Below, piece after piece: positions 48,901-61,170 of a DNA stretch of 64,000 nucleotides. Each line of letters starts with the position of its first letter. Position 1 is the stretch's first letter. The DNA comes from Hevea brasiliensis. Taxonomy: Eukaryota > Streptophyta > Magnoliopsida > Malpighiales > Euphorbiaceae. The position numbers and the translations under genes are program-made. Under the pieces are notes generated by a model that worked only from the letters and a program-made list of their open reading frames with translations, was not told the DNA's origin and made no database searches. The stretch spans positions 43,194,735-43,258,734 of the forward strand of contig NC_079503.1 in NCBI RefSeq assembly GCF_030052815.1, in the 5' to 3' direction.

Positions 48901-49761
48901 AGTACATAATCAACCCTTGATCTTGATCTCCTCCCACTGGTCCCACCAATGCTCTTGACCTCCTTATTCTTCTTGTAATCCAATTACATTGTAACTCTTG
49001 GCATACCAAGGTGAATATACAAGAATATGGACTTTTAAAGTCCTTAAATAAATGAAAATACATCCTAAGTTATCACAACATTTATAATACATGCCTCCAA
49101 AATAAAATTAATTATTTACATTCCAAAGAAAAATAAAAGAAATAAATCCAATCACATTAGTCTTTTATTATCCATGATCATCCATAATGCATATTAAAAT
49201 TTAACAATTAAATAAAATATGCATGTTTAAAAATTAAATTGAATATCATATATTCAACTAAAAATTAAATTTGAATCTTATTCAAATAATTTTAAATTTA
49301 GAAACTTTTTTCAAATTTAATCCTATGAAAACAATTTTCATAAATTATTTGTGTGATTGGAAATCCCAATTAAATCATTTAATTAGGTTTAGGCTTAATT
49401 ATGGGTTTTAAATTATACAACTATTACACAAAAGGCCCAAAAACCAATCCAAACATGCCCTTAAGGAAGAACACGGCCCTTATAACCTTTACACGGCCTG
49501 AGGCATGCCAAAACACGAGGTAGCCCGTGTAAACATTATCTTCAACATGGACTTAGGTGCGTGAGGGACGCGGGCTATTTCATTGAACGACACGCCCCTT
49601 GGCGTGTGCCGTGTACGCTGGAAACATGCCCTAGGCCATGTAAAAACCAAAACACGATCCAGGCAGTTTAACACTTTTGATCCGAAACCAACTTCAAATC
49701 AACTCAAACTTCATCCAATCACACAATTAATCCTCAAAATCAATCCTAATGGCAAATATAG
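45958..49761 (-). other. Leader of copia unit M1, split by a solo LTR
   Basis: Homologous to the M2 leader; 2.1 kb longer because of the solo LTR 46279-48369. Triplicated motif at 46159-46179, at the split copy 46267-46278 plus 48375 onward, and at 48448-48469. GC-richer ACACGG block near 49465-49630. Confidence 0.8.
46274..48374 (+). mobile_element. Copia solo LTR (46279-48369, 2091 bp), C1 subfamily
   Basis: Starts TATTAGTAGTGTGCCC (first G mutated to A) and ends TTTCGCTCCTTCA. GCACA is on both sides (46274-46278, 48370-48374). It lies in plus orientation, opposite to its host unit. The uninterrupted site is seen in M2 at 38440-38450. TATA near 47797. Confidence 0.95.
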
Positions 49762-49775
49762 TGGCTCTGATACCA
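49762..49775 (-). promoter_or_regulatory. Primer binding site of M1, initiator tRNA-Met type
   Basis: Minus strand TGGTATCAGAGCCA, a full match to the usual plant site, two bases from the LTR. Confidence 0.9.
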
Positions 49776-49777
49776 AT

Positions 49778-52700
49778 TGAAGGCAAGGAAGCATGGAATT
49801 TAGGGCATTAAAACCTTGAATTTCAAAAATTAATCTAGGGTTACATGCACCATACTTGATGAGTTATGTGCCTAATCAATTTCCAATGCTCAAAAGCGTA
49901 CCAAAACACATTTTAGCATGCACTAAACATTAATTTGCATCAAGAATTGAACTTTAGGAACTTAATTCATCAAACCCTAACTAAAAGAGGGATTTTGAAT
50001 ACTAACCTCCAAGGTGCACAATTAATGAACCTCTCTTCCTCAGGATTTTCTTAGGACTCCAATTGTAGTCCCTCTAACTTGTCCACCACAAGCACACCAA
50101 CTTGTAGCAATGGCAGCCCCAATCTTGGCTTTCAAAGCCTTGCCAACCACTTAAAATTGGGGTTTTTGCTTTGGTGAAGGTTTAAAGGATGTTTGGTGAG
50201 CTAGAAACACTTTCTAACAATTTTAATTCAAAGGAAATCAACAACTTCCTTTTGAATTGAAGAAAAAAAAAATGAAGAGGAGAGGGGAGACATATTGCCA
50301 TCAAAGATGGGAAGAGGGAGAAGATGATTTTTTTTTTCTTCCTTTTTCCTTATATACAAAAGTCAAAGTTCACTTACTCCCTTGCCACATGTCACTATAA
50401 GATCCAATCTTACTTTTGTTTGACTTAATCTCATCAAGCCAATTGTCAAGCTCTAATTAAATCACTAAAAGGTGGTCTTTCATCATGGGAAGACAAATGG
50501 CAGCTTGTATGGTGCTATGTGTCACTATCTCATCATACCACATGTCACCACGTGAAATGACCAATTTTCCTTTATGTTTTAATTTGAGTTCTCAACCCAA
50601 AATTATAATTTCTCCTCTTCAAATTAATTTATATCAAATATAAATTAATTGATTAATTAATCTTCATTGATTCATTTCTTACAATTAAATTTATATTTAA
50701 ATAATTTAAATATAAATTTAATTTATGCTACACCTAATAACCTAGATTTGGTTTCAAGTAATGCTAGGGACGTTGCAATCTTATTGCAAACTAAACCTAT
50801 TTAATTAATTGATTAAATCTTTAATTAATCAATTAAATCACATTTTACTTGTTGATTAACTTGTGTAGATGTGTGACTTACTACGCTCATTACTTAATGG
50901 CCATAAGAAATGATATCATCTCTTAATATCATTGGAACTCTTTCTTACCTTAAATGATTTCTCTAAATCATTTTAGGCATCTCATAGACCATGGTTGACA
51001 CTTAGCATAGCATGCCATGGCCACCCAATCAATAATAAGGAATACCTTAAATAAATCTTTAATCATATGTTACCATGCACTAGAATCTCTCCGTTACAAA
51101 ATCCCAATTCTAGCTGGAGTCATGGTTAATGTCAAAATCTATTTGCTATGAATATTATGTTATCTTTTAATTCCAATTCTTGATTAATTAGATTTTCTTG
51201 TTAGAAACTCTTTTCTGACTAAATCTATCTGTCCTAGCCAGGAACTTAAATCATCAAGAATAATTAAATGAACATAAGATTTTATCCCTATTTACTTAGG
51301 GTAACAGATTCCATCTTGATTAACAGCTATCTCCATATATAACTAGTAGGAGCTAATACATGCCCATATACCCATATACAGTAATAGTATGAAAGCAGTA
51401 TCAAACTCAAACCACCTATATACAAGATAAATGTGTTATTTCAGGTGTAAAGATTATATGCACTAATATGATATATAACAATGCATTGGCAGGAGTAAAC
51501 TCCATGTGCTTATCATAAGCGTCACTGGTTAGGCCTACCTATTGTGTATAAGTGCCTATCATGCTTGTTATGTGTAGGAACGGAAGCGTGAAAAACACAA
51601 GATTATACCATTGAATTCAAAAAAAATTTCGCCTAAGGTCACATGCACCATGCAAGATTTATTTTTATCTATTTGATTTCAATGATAAACAACATATTAA
51701 AACTCTTTTAATATGTTTTTGGATCTGTATTTGCCATTTAAGATTTTAAAATTAATCAGATTAATTTTAGAACCCTAGATTAAATCAAGAACGATTACAC
51801 TAACCTCTTGATGCACTGCAGCGTGTCTGCGCCTTTGAGATTCGTCTTCAGGACACCAAATGTTGTCCCTCTAGCTTGTCCACACCAAGAACACCTATGG
51901 CAGCCCTTGAACAGCCTCTAAAGCTTTTTCTATTAATTAGAAATTCAAGTTCTGCCTTTTAAGAGATTAGAGATGTAAACAGGACACTAGAAACAATTTC
52001 TAGTGTTCTTAATTCAAGAGATTGATGGCTAATCTCTTTGAATTGATGAGAGATGAAGAGAAATAGCTGGAGAGGCTCAAAGTGGCGTGACAAATGAGAG
52101 GAGAGGCTGCTGGTTATTTTTTCTTTTCATAACCACACTTAAATAGCTAGGTTAACACATTAAACCCTTGCCACATGTCACCCTTTGATTAGCTCTAGGT
52201 TTAAGTGACCCAATCACATTGTGCCAAGTGTCAAACCTATATTTAATCTTGATTTTAATCATCTTACATGATTAAAAACATTTGGCAAGCTTATGTGTAA
52301 TCCCATGTGTCACCATCTCATGGTGCCACGTGTCACAATGAAATGACCAAAATGTCCCTGTGTCTTAATTTTGAGTTCTTAACCCAAAACAATTATTTTC
52401 TTCTTCTAATTAATTTATATCAAATATAAATTAATTAATTAATCTCTATTAATTAATTTCTCATCAATTAAATTCATATTTAAACACTTTAAATATAAAT
52501 TTAATTTATACTACACATCCAATAATCTAGATTTGGTTTCAAGTCATGCTAGGGACTTTGTAATTTAATTGCAAACCAAACCTATTTAATTAATCAATTA
52601 AACTCTTTAATTAATTAATTAAATCATATTTAAATAGGTGATAACTTGTGTATGTGTGTGACTTACTAGGCTCATCACTAATTGGCAATGAGACATGATA

Positions 52701-53999
52701 TCAACTCTTAATATCATCAGAACTTTTTCTTACCATAAATGATTTCTCTAAATCATTTTATGAACCTCATAGACCATGGTTAACACCTAGCATAGCATGC
52801 CATGGCCACCCAATTAGTAATAAGATTTACCTTAAATGAACCTATAATCATATGTTACCATGCTCTAGAATCTCTGTTACAAAATCCCAACTCAAATTTG
52901 GAGTCATGGTTTATGTCAAACTCCATTTGCTATGAATATTATGTTCTCTTTTAATTCCAGTTCTTGATTAAAAGATTTTTCTCATCGAAACTCTTTTACG
53001 AATAAATCTATCTGTCTGGCCAGGAACTTGAAACATCAAGAACAATTAAATGAACATAGGATTTTATCTCTATTTACTTAGAGGAATAGATTCCATCTTG
53101 ATCAACACCTACCTCCATATATAACTAGCAGGAGCCAACAGATGCCCATATACCCATACATAGTACAAGTATGAAAGCGAGATCAAACTCAAACTACCTA
53201 TATACAAGATAACTGTGCTATCTCAGGTCTAAAGATTATATGCACTGATATGATTTATGACAAAACATTGACAAGAGTAAACTCCATGTGCTTATCATAA
53301 GTGTCACTGGTTCGACCTACTTATCATTTATAAGTGCCTATCATGTTTGTTATATGGCATGAGACTCACCATTCCATCTTATTTATATCTCATATAAATA
53401 ACTTGGGAACAAACATGAATACAATCTTTCTGGATAAGTCATGTCCTTATTATGAAGTATCCTCGATTGTGAACCTATTTATGATACTTTGTGCTAGAAA
53501 TATTGTCACTCATATTCTTAACAACTTAAGAATAATATTTCTAACAAAATATCAATGGACCTTTTCTATTACACATAAATATATTATGTAAACGGAAAAG
53601 TGGAAATGCCTTTTATTAATAAAATTTTGTACAAGATACATACTAAATGATATGCTCTAGGGCATACTACTAACATTATGTGGCATGAGACTCACCACTC
53701 TAACTTATTTATATCTCATACTAATACTTTGGGAACAAACATGATTACAATCTTTTCGGATAAGTCATATCCTTTGTGAAGTATCATCGATTGTGAACCA
53801 ATTTATGATACTTTGTGCTAGAAATACTATCACTCATATTCTTAACAACTTAAGGATAGAATTTCTAACAAAATATTAATGGACCTTTTCAATTACACAT
53901 AAATAGATTATGTAAACAGAAAAGTGCAATTGTTTTTTATTAATAAAATTATGTACAAGATATATATAAAATGATATGCTCTAGGGCATACTACTAACA
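49778..53999 (-). repeat. Right LTR of the copia array (5' LTR of M1), with nested solo LTR
   Basis: Ends TGAAGGCAAGG and CTACTAACA. Without the insert at 51573-53675 and one duplication copy it is 2114 bp, the same length as the left LTR. It is followed by CCAAG, the duplication shared with 20408-20412. Confidence 0.95.
51568..53680 (-). mobile_element. Copia solo LTR (51573-53675, 2103 bp), C1 subfamily, inside the array LTR
   Basis: Starts TGTAGGAACGGAAGC and ends CATACTACTAACA on the plus strand. TTATG is on both sides (51568-51572, 53676-53680). Same orientation as the LTR it sits in, but its middle matches C1 and the solo at 46279 rather than its host. Stem-loops at 51986-52044 are perfect. 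Confidence 0.95.
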
Positions 54000-54279
54000 C
54001 CAAGATGACATTGTAAGATAGTGGGATGTTCACTACTGCAAACTCTGCATATATTATATGCTTGTGGACTTCATCAGTTAGGATTGCTGTGAAATTTGTG
54101 GTTCTAGCCATTGGCATGGTCTTGTCTCCTAGTCCAATCAATAGGAATGCTACTTTGGTGAGATCTACTTTCTTCAATCCTAGCTTCTTATAAACTTCTA
54201 GCGTGATCAATTTGACCAAACTGCCCGTATGAATGAGGACTCTCCGTACCATGTACCTGTTCAACAAAATGTTAACCAC
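54000..54279 (-). pseudogene. pol: Aspartic protease of the split Tat-type gypsy element
   Basis: Open on the minus strand from 54279. It shows V-R-R-V-L-I-H-T-G-S-L-V-K: the catalytic Asp of D-T-G-S has become His. It then has L-T-D-E-V-H-K and L-S-Y-N-V-I-L at the end, cut by the copia array exactly at the I-L-G step. The partner half begins at 20412. The copia duplication CCAAG (54000-54004) is part of its coding sequence. Confidence 0.8.
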
Positions 54280-55801
54280 TTGAGGGTCAGAATGAGTTCT
54301 TTTAATATTTTCATAATCTTTAGTTCGAAAATGATTGGATCCCTAGATATGGTTTCTGTGTCAATGGAAAAGACATTTTCTGAGCTAAGACCTTCAGCTA
54401 CCCTTTTACTGCTACTTTTATGCCTTCCTAGTCCTCCTGCTATGACGTTAATGATGTTGATGGGCTTTTCTTTGTCGTGTTTTTCTTGGCTCTTGTTTTT
54501 TGGTTTTCTTATCTCCCTTCTATCCTAGCAAACCTTTTAAGGTTCCCTTATCTAATGAGCCTTTCGATTTCATCCGTCAGCTGTCAACATTCATCTATGG
54601 TATGTCCATGATTTTCGTGGAAATGACAGTATTTCTTTATGTCTCTCTAACTTGTAGTTTCTGGCTTCATTTTTTATGGCCATTTAATTTCCTAGCCATT
54701 CTTCTGTATCCACATTAATACCTGGGCTCTAGATTTTATTAGTGGAGTATAAGAGCTGTACCGATCTCGTCTAGAGGTTTCAGAATCTGAACCATAAGTT
54801 ATCAATCACTATATCTTTTTTCATATCTCCTTTCTGAACTTTGGCCCACGCGCCATTTTTCATTCAAGGCTGCTCTTTCATCATTCAACTTGATATACTT
54901 CTTTGCTCGTTCCATCAGTTGCTTGTAGTCCATAGCCAAATTTTTATTAGGAAATCCACAAATCTGTTATTTTTAGATCCTTGTATTGCTTTGCAAGCTA
55001 TTTCATGATTAAGGTTTTCTATCTGGATAGCTTTTGCGTTGAATTTAGATATGTAGTCCCTAAGAGATTCTCCTTCCGCTTGTCATATCTTCATTGGTCA
55101 GACGATAGTTTTTTGGGTGGGATGTAGCTCACAAATTTCTACTTGAATGAGTTTGCTAGTTGTTTAAAATTTTCTATGGAATCATCTAGGAGACTCTGAT
55201 ACCACTTCTGGGTAAATCTTGTTAGCGTCGTTGGAAAAACCCTACATAAAATATAACTATTAATATTTTATAAAAGTATTGTTGTTCAAAAATTTGCCAA
55301 GTGGCTCCTGGAGTCAGAGGTCCCATCATATTTGTCTAATGTTGGTAATTTAAATTTTGGTGGGAAAACTTCTGATAATATTTCTTCACTCAGCGGTGAG
55401 CCATCTCCCATTCCTTAATCATCATTGTGAGAAGTCTTCTGGAACTTTTGAATTGCTCATGTAATTTTCTATCTAAGGGCATTCTGTTCAGAATCTGACT
55501 CGTCATCATTCGAGTATATTCTTTTTACCTTGCTGGTTCTAGATTTAACCTCTTTGATTGGCTTCCCAGATGGTATGGTGGTTATGAAAGGTGGAGATGG
55601 TGGTATTATTACTAGTGTATCAGGGGTGCTACCCTTAATATTTTGTTCATATTCTTTTTTCAATGATTCTGGCATAGCTTCCATTTCCTTGAGTCTTCTA
55701 ATCATAGACTTCAGATTAGAGAGGCCTCCTAGTTGGGTTCTATGGGCTGCCACATTTGGTTGTGTGTCTATTGCCATTGGCAGAGTGTTCATGTCTCCCA
55801 A
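54280..55801 (-). pseudogene. gag: Gag of the split Tat-type gypsy element
   Basis: The start ATG at 55801 (M-G-D-M-N-T-L-P-M-A-I-D) opens 110 codons with an R-R-L-K-E-M-E helix and a Pro-rich stretch to 55469. The gag core between 55400 and 54750 is decayed across frames. Around 54620-54540 lies a C-x-x-H...H...C cluster, C-H-F-H-E-N-H-G-H-T-I-D-E-C, the knuckle-like motif common in Tat gags, followed by L-T-D-E-I-E-R-L-I. The region 54530-54280 links to protease. Confidence 0.7.
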
Positions 55802-55933
55802 GATTTTGAAGGTGTCTTTTCAGAGTTTGAACTTACATCAGCCAAGAAATTTTTAAAAATAAATTCAAAAAAAAAAAAAAAACCATGAACAATATTCTAA
55901 AAAGAGAATGAGAAAAAAATAGCTAGTGGTTTT

Positions 55934-55951
55934 TTCCCACAGACAATGCTA
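55934..55951 (-). promoter_or_regulatory. Degenerate primer binding site of the Tat-type element
   Basis: Plus TTCCCACAGACAATGCTA; the minus strand TAGCATTGTCTGTGGGAA resembles the TGGCGCCGTCTGTGGG sites of plant gypsy elements with G-to-A decay at the CpG-like positions. Confidence 0.5.
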
Positions 55952-55953
55952 AC

Positions 55954-56425
55954 TGATGTTGCTGTGGAGTTCTTGGATGATGGATTTGACCAAGTCGAAG
56001 GCCTCCTATAAATCAAAGAATGGATGAGGGCCAGTGGTGGTTGGCAGCAACTCTGACGCTCAAGTTAGTAATCGGATTAAAGATCAAATATTAGTATGAT
56101 AAGAGTGAGAGTTTTGTTTGCATACCTATTTATGAAGCTTTACCTTGTTTATATAGACGTTGGGATGAAATCCTGGCCTAATCTTTGCCAATTCCCTATT
56201 TAAGTTGCAATGGTAATCGTCCTCAAATTATGTTAGGAATTATGATCTCTTCGAAACAGAATGTAAAGACCTCAGAGTTCTTCTCAGAGCTCAGTTTCCT
56301 TGGATGTCAGGCCTTGAGATCGAATGGTTGGTTTGAGCTCAGATAGGTGGGCTATCACACTCTTGGCATGATTTGGTGAGTTCTGCCCAGTGCCAAGCTT
56401 GGATGGGCGAGCTCTAGCAAGATCA
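55954..56425 (-). repeat. Probable 5' LTR of the Tat-type gypsy element
   Basis: Begins TGATGTTGCTG after the primer site. It contains ACGCTCAAGTTAGTAATC, seen in U5 parts of such LTRs, and a minus-strand TATATAAA at 56148-56155. The outer end is a guess: sequence character changes around 56425. No partner LTR is in the window, since the other end of this element is lost. Confidence 0.5.
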
Positions 56426-56429
56426 GTTT

Positions 56430-57988
56430 ACTAGCCTTTTATATCATCTATCAAATGATGCATACAAAAGGAATGCTCTTTCATAAGCTCCATAAATTTA
56501 GCGCACTCAACATGGTCAATTAAACCATAATTATGTAATCCTTATTCACACATTTCATACATAGGACACTTAGATACATAATATTTATCATTTGTCCACA
56601 AATGTCTACCATACCTATTCTTAATCACATTTATCACACAATTTAATTTTTCAAGTGTTCATGCATATTTGTTTTATCTTTCACTTTTTCATCAAATTGC
56701 ACAAGCAAATTATGCATGAAACATTTAGGAACAAAATTTCTATTTTCTTTACTCAAGAATCCATCATGAATATAATTCTCCTAAGATGCATTTTTCTCAA
56801 ACTTGACAAACACTCTAACAAAATCATCATCATTTGTATAGATATTTTCCACATACTCAAATCCTAATAGTTATAGCTTCAAGAATATGATTAAGAGTAC
56901 TCCCTCTATCAGATGATGTTTCAACTTCCATAGGCTCTTTTCCTTGATTATTTTGAATGACATTAGACACTAATTTTGCTTTTCCAATAGATGGTAAATC
57001 ACTTGAATCCCCACTTGGAAAGGCACCTTTATATGCCTGCAAAATAGGAATAATAACACTAGACAAAGAAATGTCAAAGTCAGAATTTTTGCCATAAAGA
57101 ACTCTTTGCACTCTTTCCTTACTTCTTCCTCTTGTCTCTCATTTTCTTCCTTTCAAAGCTCTTTCACTATTTTTTCTTCACTCTTTGATTCTCTCAATTT
57201 CAAAAACTTCATTTTCATGTTTCTCTCTTGACTCTTATATTCTTTCTTTTCAACATTTTCCTCTTGCTTTTCCTCTTTTAAATTTTTTTTTTCATTCATC
57301 TCAATTTCAACATTATTATTTTTACTTTTTCTCTCTTGGCTCTCCTTGTGCCCTGAACACTTTCATTTTTCAAATTCACTAATCTTCTTTTCTTCAATCT
57401 CATTTTTCTCCTCACTTTTAATATTTTCCCTTTTACACTTATGTTCGGCCACTCTTTCATTTTTCTCTATATTTTTACTTTTTTTTTCAATTGCTCTTCT
57501 GATTCTCATATATTTGCACAAGAGATAATGGTGCCAAAGTAACCTTTCTATCATCCCACTCAAAAGAATACCTATTCTTATGTTTATCATGAGTGACTCT
57601 CCTATCTAATTGCCAAGCACAACTAAGCCACAAGTAAGAAGTTTGCATAGGAATAACATTGCAAAGAACCTCATCCTTATACCTCCTAATAGAAAATGAA
57701 AGAAACACTTGTTTTGTCACCCTAACTTCTCCACACTCATTACATGGAAACTCATATGGCTTTATGTGTTTCAAAGTAGGTAGCACCAATTTCTTAACCA
57801 ACAAAGTGCTCACAATATTGCATCCACTTACTCCATCTATTATCATACTACAAGCCTTATCTTGAATAAGACATCTAGTATGAAAAACATTGTCCCCTTT
57901 CAACTAATCATCTTCCCATTTATCCTTTCTATACTAGTCACCCTTCTTTGCGTTAGCTATAAATTTCTCATCCACTCTATCAACTCTA
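56430..57988 (-). pseudogene. pol: Fragment of a second gypsy pol: protease, then integrase N-terminus
   Basis: 57903-57487 on the minus strand reads as a gypsy protease: H-T-R-C-L-I-Q-D-K-A-C-S-M-I-I-D-G, then V-R-V-T-K-Q-V-F-L-S-F-S-I and Y-S-F-E-W-D-D-R-K-V-T-L-A-P-L. The active-site D-S-G-S is altered to D-G-V-S-G. A Lys/Glu-rich decayed stretch follows (57480-57120). 57111-56857 includes a segment like the end of the pre-RT linker, and around 56780-56690 the words I-H-D-G-F-L-S-K-E-N and N-L-L-V resemble the integrase zinc domain. RT and RNase H are missing, so a large internal deletion is inferred. The Tat element at 55954 seems to have inserted beside or into it. Confidence 0.6.
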
Positions 57989-58380
57989 TGTAATGACCCA
58001 AAATGGGGGATTTTACAAGTGCTAGAGATCGAGTGAACTTAAAGCTATTAAAGCCTGTAGCAATTCTAAAAGCCTGTTAAACATAAACATATCCCTGTAT
58101 CTCATAATCCAAGAATACTTCAAACCATTACACTTTAGTTTTCTTATTCATAATTAACATAAAATTGGCTCAGAATTTGAACCTTTACATACATAGAATG
58201 ACTAAAGTGCAGTTAGTTCATACATACATACTTTCATGAGGAGTTAACTTGGATTTTAAACATACATAATTACATCACTCATGTTTAAGATAAAATATCT
58301 ATCAGAGCTTGAATACTAGCACAGTAACTATCCCTTTACATATCACATGTCCTCTAATCAAACAACATATATATAAATAC
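57989..58380 (+). repeat. LTR-like fragment starting TGTAATGACCC
   Basis: Looks like the first 390 bases of a chromovirus-type LTR (TGTAATGACCCAAAATGGGG) inserted in the gypsy fragment and cut by the LTR at 58381. No coding potential. Confidence 0.45.
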
Positions 58381-61170
58381 TGTCACACCCTACTCCTCAT
58401 AAGATGTAACATGCTCCCATAGTACACCTAATGAATTACCATACTTTACCTAACGGTAACCCATTAAATATACTACAAGAGATTTTAAAACAATTTTCGT
58501 TCATTTTTAAATTGATGGATAAAATTTTTTTCAGATATTAAAAACCTTTATTTAAAGTCCAAACATAAATCAAATTTTTAGATATTTAAAATCTCCGCAA
58601 TTTTTATAAAAATTTCGGCAGAGTGCCGTCTGTATTTTGAGAAAACAGTTCTTTAAAACCTGAAAATAAAGACACTGCTAATATATTTCTCAATCACAAC
58701 TCCATTAATCAATTTCATTTCACAAATCAGCGCAAGCAACTCAATACACAGTTTAAATTAAATCAAACATTGAAATATCTCATTAAGGTAACAAAATTAA
58801 TATTTATATTCATGGGAGAATTAAAAATTTAATAGTACAAAACTTTATAAGTACATAAAATCTCAAGATAATATTACAATAATTTGTATTTGATTACAAC
58901 ACAAAAATATATTACAAAAGAATTGGTAAAACTGCTCAAAGGAAATTTCATACATATAATTACAGAATTACATCAAAATCTAAAGTACAAGGGTATACCT
59001 ATGATATACCCGAAGATAGGCTCACTATGTCTTTCAGTAATCTTGCTCAGCTGCTTTGTATTTTCTTTCACCTACTACAGCATACAAAGCTATCGCTGAG
59101 TGGTGAACTCAATGGTGCACAAACTAATAATTTAAAACTTAATACAAGTTATGCTTGACAATTCATAACAAATAAAATTTAAAATTTCTAAATTCTTCAA
59201 AATTCATAACATTCAAAAATAAATATTTTCATTCATGCAAATTATTCATTTGAATAACATTTTGATCAAATAGTAATTATTTATCTACATTTCTTTTAAA
59301 TCTCGAAACAATACAAAAATATTTTGAATCACTAACAAATTATTTATTTCAACCACAATTTATCAAACTATGCATAATTTAAAGGGCATTGCCAACAATT
59401 CACACAGTTGAACCCATGACTCAAAATTCAAATAGATGTCGTGTTCTACACCACGGCATTTCAAACTCTCCCAATAACTGAGGCTAAAAGGGAGGAACAA
59501 AGACTAGCTAGTATATATGAGTACTCATTCAAACTCTTCCCCAACTGACAAGCCAGAGAGGAAGGAACTCACCCAATCTAGTGGAGGAGATATCTCACTA
59601 GATAAGCTAATGAGAATTCACAACATATATTGTCATGTCAACTGTGGTTTCAAATCATATTGAAAACAATTTCTATTTACCAAGTGTTTATAAGCCATTA
59701 ACATATTAAATCATCATAAATTCATGCTCAAGGTTGGCAACACATCAAACTTAAAATTTACAACCCTCAAAACCATGCAATAAATCCTTAAATGCATAAG
59801 AAAATTTATATTTAAATTATACAATTTCATTCAATAAGTTAAAATTCTCAACACAACAAAATCATAGGTCATAAAATAAACTTGTTCAAATCAATTTAGA
59901 AGTGAAAAGTAACAAAATAGTTAGTTGTGCACAAACCTTATACGAGTCACCTCTTGGCCTTGACTCGATGTCTCGGGTTTTTTCCCGGTATTCTTTTCCA
60001 CTGAAACACACAGTTTCACAGTGTTTCAGTATCACAATTTATCATAACTCCAAAAATAAATTCAAATCTACCTATACCTAGCTTTAATATGCTAAACTTG
60101 ACGTTCTTTAAAATTTATATTTTGGGGTTACTATTCACAATACTATTCAAGTCAATTTGTTGACTTTCTAAGGCTTAATAGGCATGGGAATTCTAATTCC
60201 ACCCACATACCACATTTTGATTACCTAATTTGTTGGTTTTGGTTCTTTTCTCAAATTTTAAGTCATTTAGGCAAAATTGCAAATTTTCAGTTTTGGTGTC
60301 CTATTTTGCACTGTTCCATTGGTCATGTTGTTGCTAGAATTTGGCTAAGTTTTCTTCACAGAAGTTGTTCCTTATTGTCTTAACTTTATTTTCATTTTTG
60401 AATCACTCGATTTGGAGTTTTGTAGCTCAAGTTATAGCCATTTGTACATGGCTGGCTGCATTGGTATAATCCAGATTTTCTGGGCAATAACTTGGTTCTG
60501 ACAGTTTTAGGTCACTAATTTTGGGTGGCTAAATAACTTAGTTAAGGGCATAATTTGGACTTGTGTTCTCCATAAAAGTTGTAGGGCAATGCCTCAACTT
60601 TCTACTAGTAAAATTTCAGGTCATTTGGACTTGCCTAGCCCAAGTTATGGCCAAATGAACAAACTGTTCATTTGGTCAATTTTGTACAGGTTAGTTTGCC
60701 TAATCTGGATTTGGCCAATTTATTCACTAAGTTATGGTCACTTTTTGAGCATGATTCCTAAATGAAAAATGTGCCATTTTGTGTCTAATTTCATTCCCAA
60801 TTGGCCTCACACCAATTGGATTGGCAAATTTTCAGTTTTGGTCCCTGAAAGGGACCTTGGTCATGCTGCCTGCAGAATGACCATAAGCAATCCGAATTTA
60901 AACCTAATTCTAACACTTCCTACACACCACAATTGGTCATACGTGACCATTTTAAAAATCAAGCAAGGTCAAACACATCATTTTGCTAATTCTCACATTT
61001 TTCCTCCCAAAACCCTAGGTGCCAAAATCCTAATTTTCATGCTTAGCTCAATTCATGCAATTTAAACATACAAATCACCTAAACAACATTAATTGACCAA
61101 GATTTCATGTTTAACCTAACTAAACACCATCAAACTCTAGGGTACCATGGCTGCTGAAATTTCTATTTGG
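58381..61170 (-). repeat. Gypsy LTR, reverse orientation, incomplete
   Basis: TGTCACACCCTACTCC at 58381 is the reverse complement of the end of the solo LTR at 26851-30391. Matches follow in order: GCAGAGTGCC near 58622, GGTATACC near 58990, ATCGCTGAGTGGTG near 59092, GTGCACAAACC near 59930, then the module array 60420-60740. Homology fades at about 61170, so roughly the first 1 kb of the LTR (its outer right end here) is missing. No matching duplication was found. Confidence 0.75.

Larger units (their letters stand above)
20413..53999 (-). mobile_element. Three-LTR tandem array of a Ty1/copia element (LTR-M2-LTR-M1-LTR) with nested insertions
   Basis: Three LTRs in the same minus orientation (20413-22526, 39859-41952, 49778-53999) alternate with two internal regions. 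The middle LTR has a polypurine tract on its right and a primer site on its left, so it serves as 3' LTR of one unit and 5' LTR of the other. The flanking bases are CCAAG at 20408-20412 and CCAAG at 54000-54004, one target duplication for the whole 33.6 kb. Outside it the same protease gene continues on both sides. Nested within are 23319-34905, 46279-48369 and 51573-53675. Confidence 0.9.

Noticed and set aside
49489..49780. Short ORFs in the GC-richer leader block.
   Set aside because: Not conserved between M1 and M2, no start context or domain; composition alone explains them.
53334..53591. An 85-codon ORF (M-P-I-M-F-V-I-W-H-E-T-H-H) conserved in three copia LTRs (also 16572-16829 and 46351-46611, reverse).
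   Set aside because: It lies antisense in the U3 of near-identical LTRs, so its preservation follows from sequence similarity. No domain, no promoter, and it is not kept in the array LTRs as such.
57120..57590. A Lys/Glu-rich protein or secreted peptide gene.
   Set aside because: It is low-complexity linker of a gypsy pol remnant on the minus strand; the plus-strand Ser/Phe-rich frames are its shadows.
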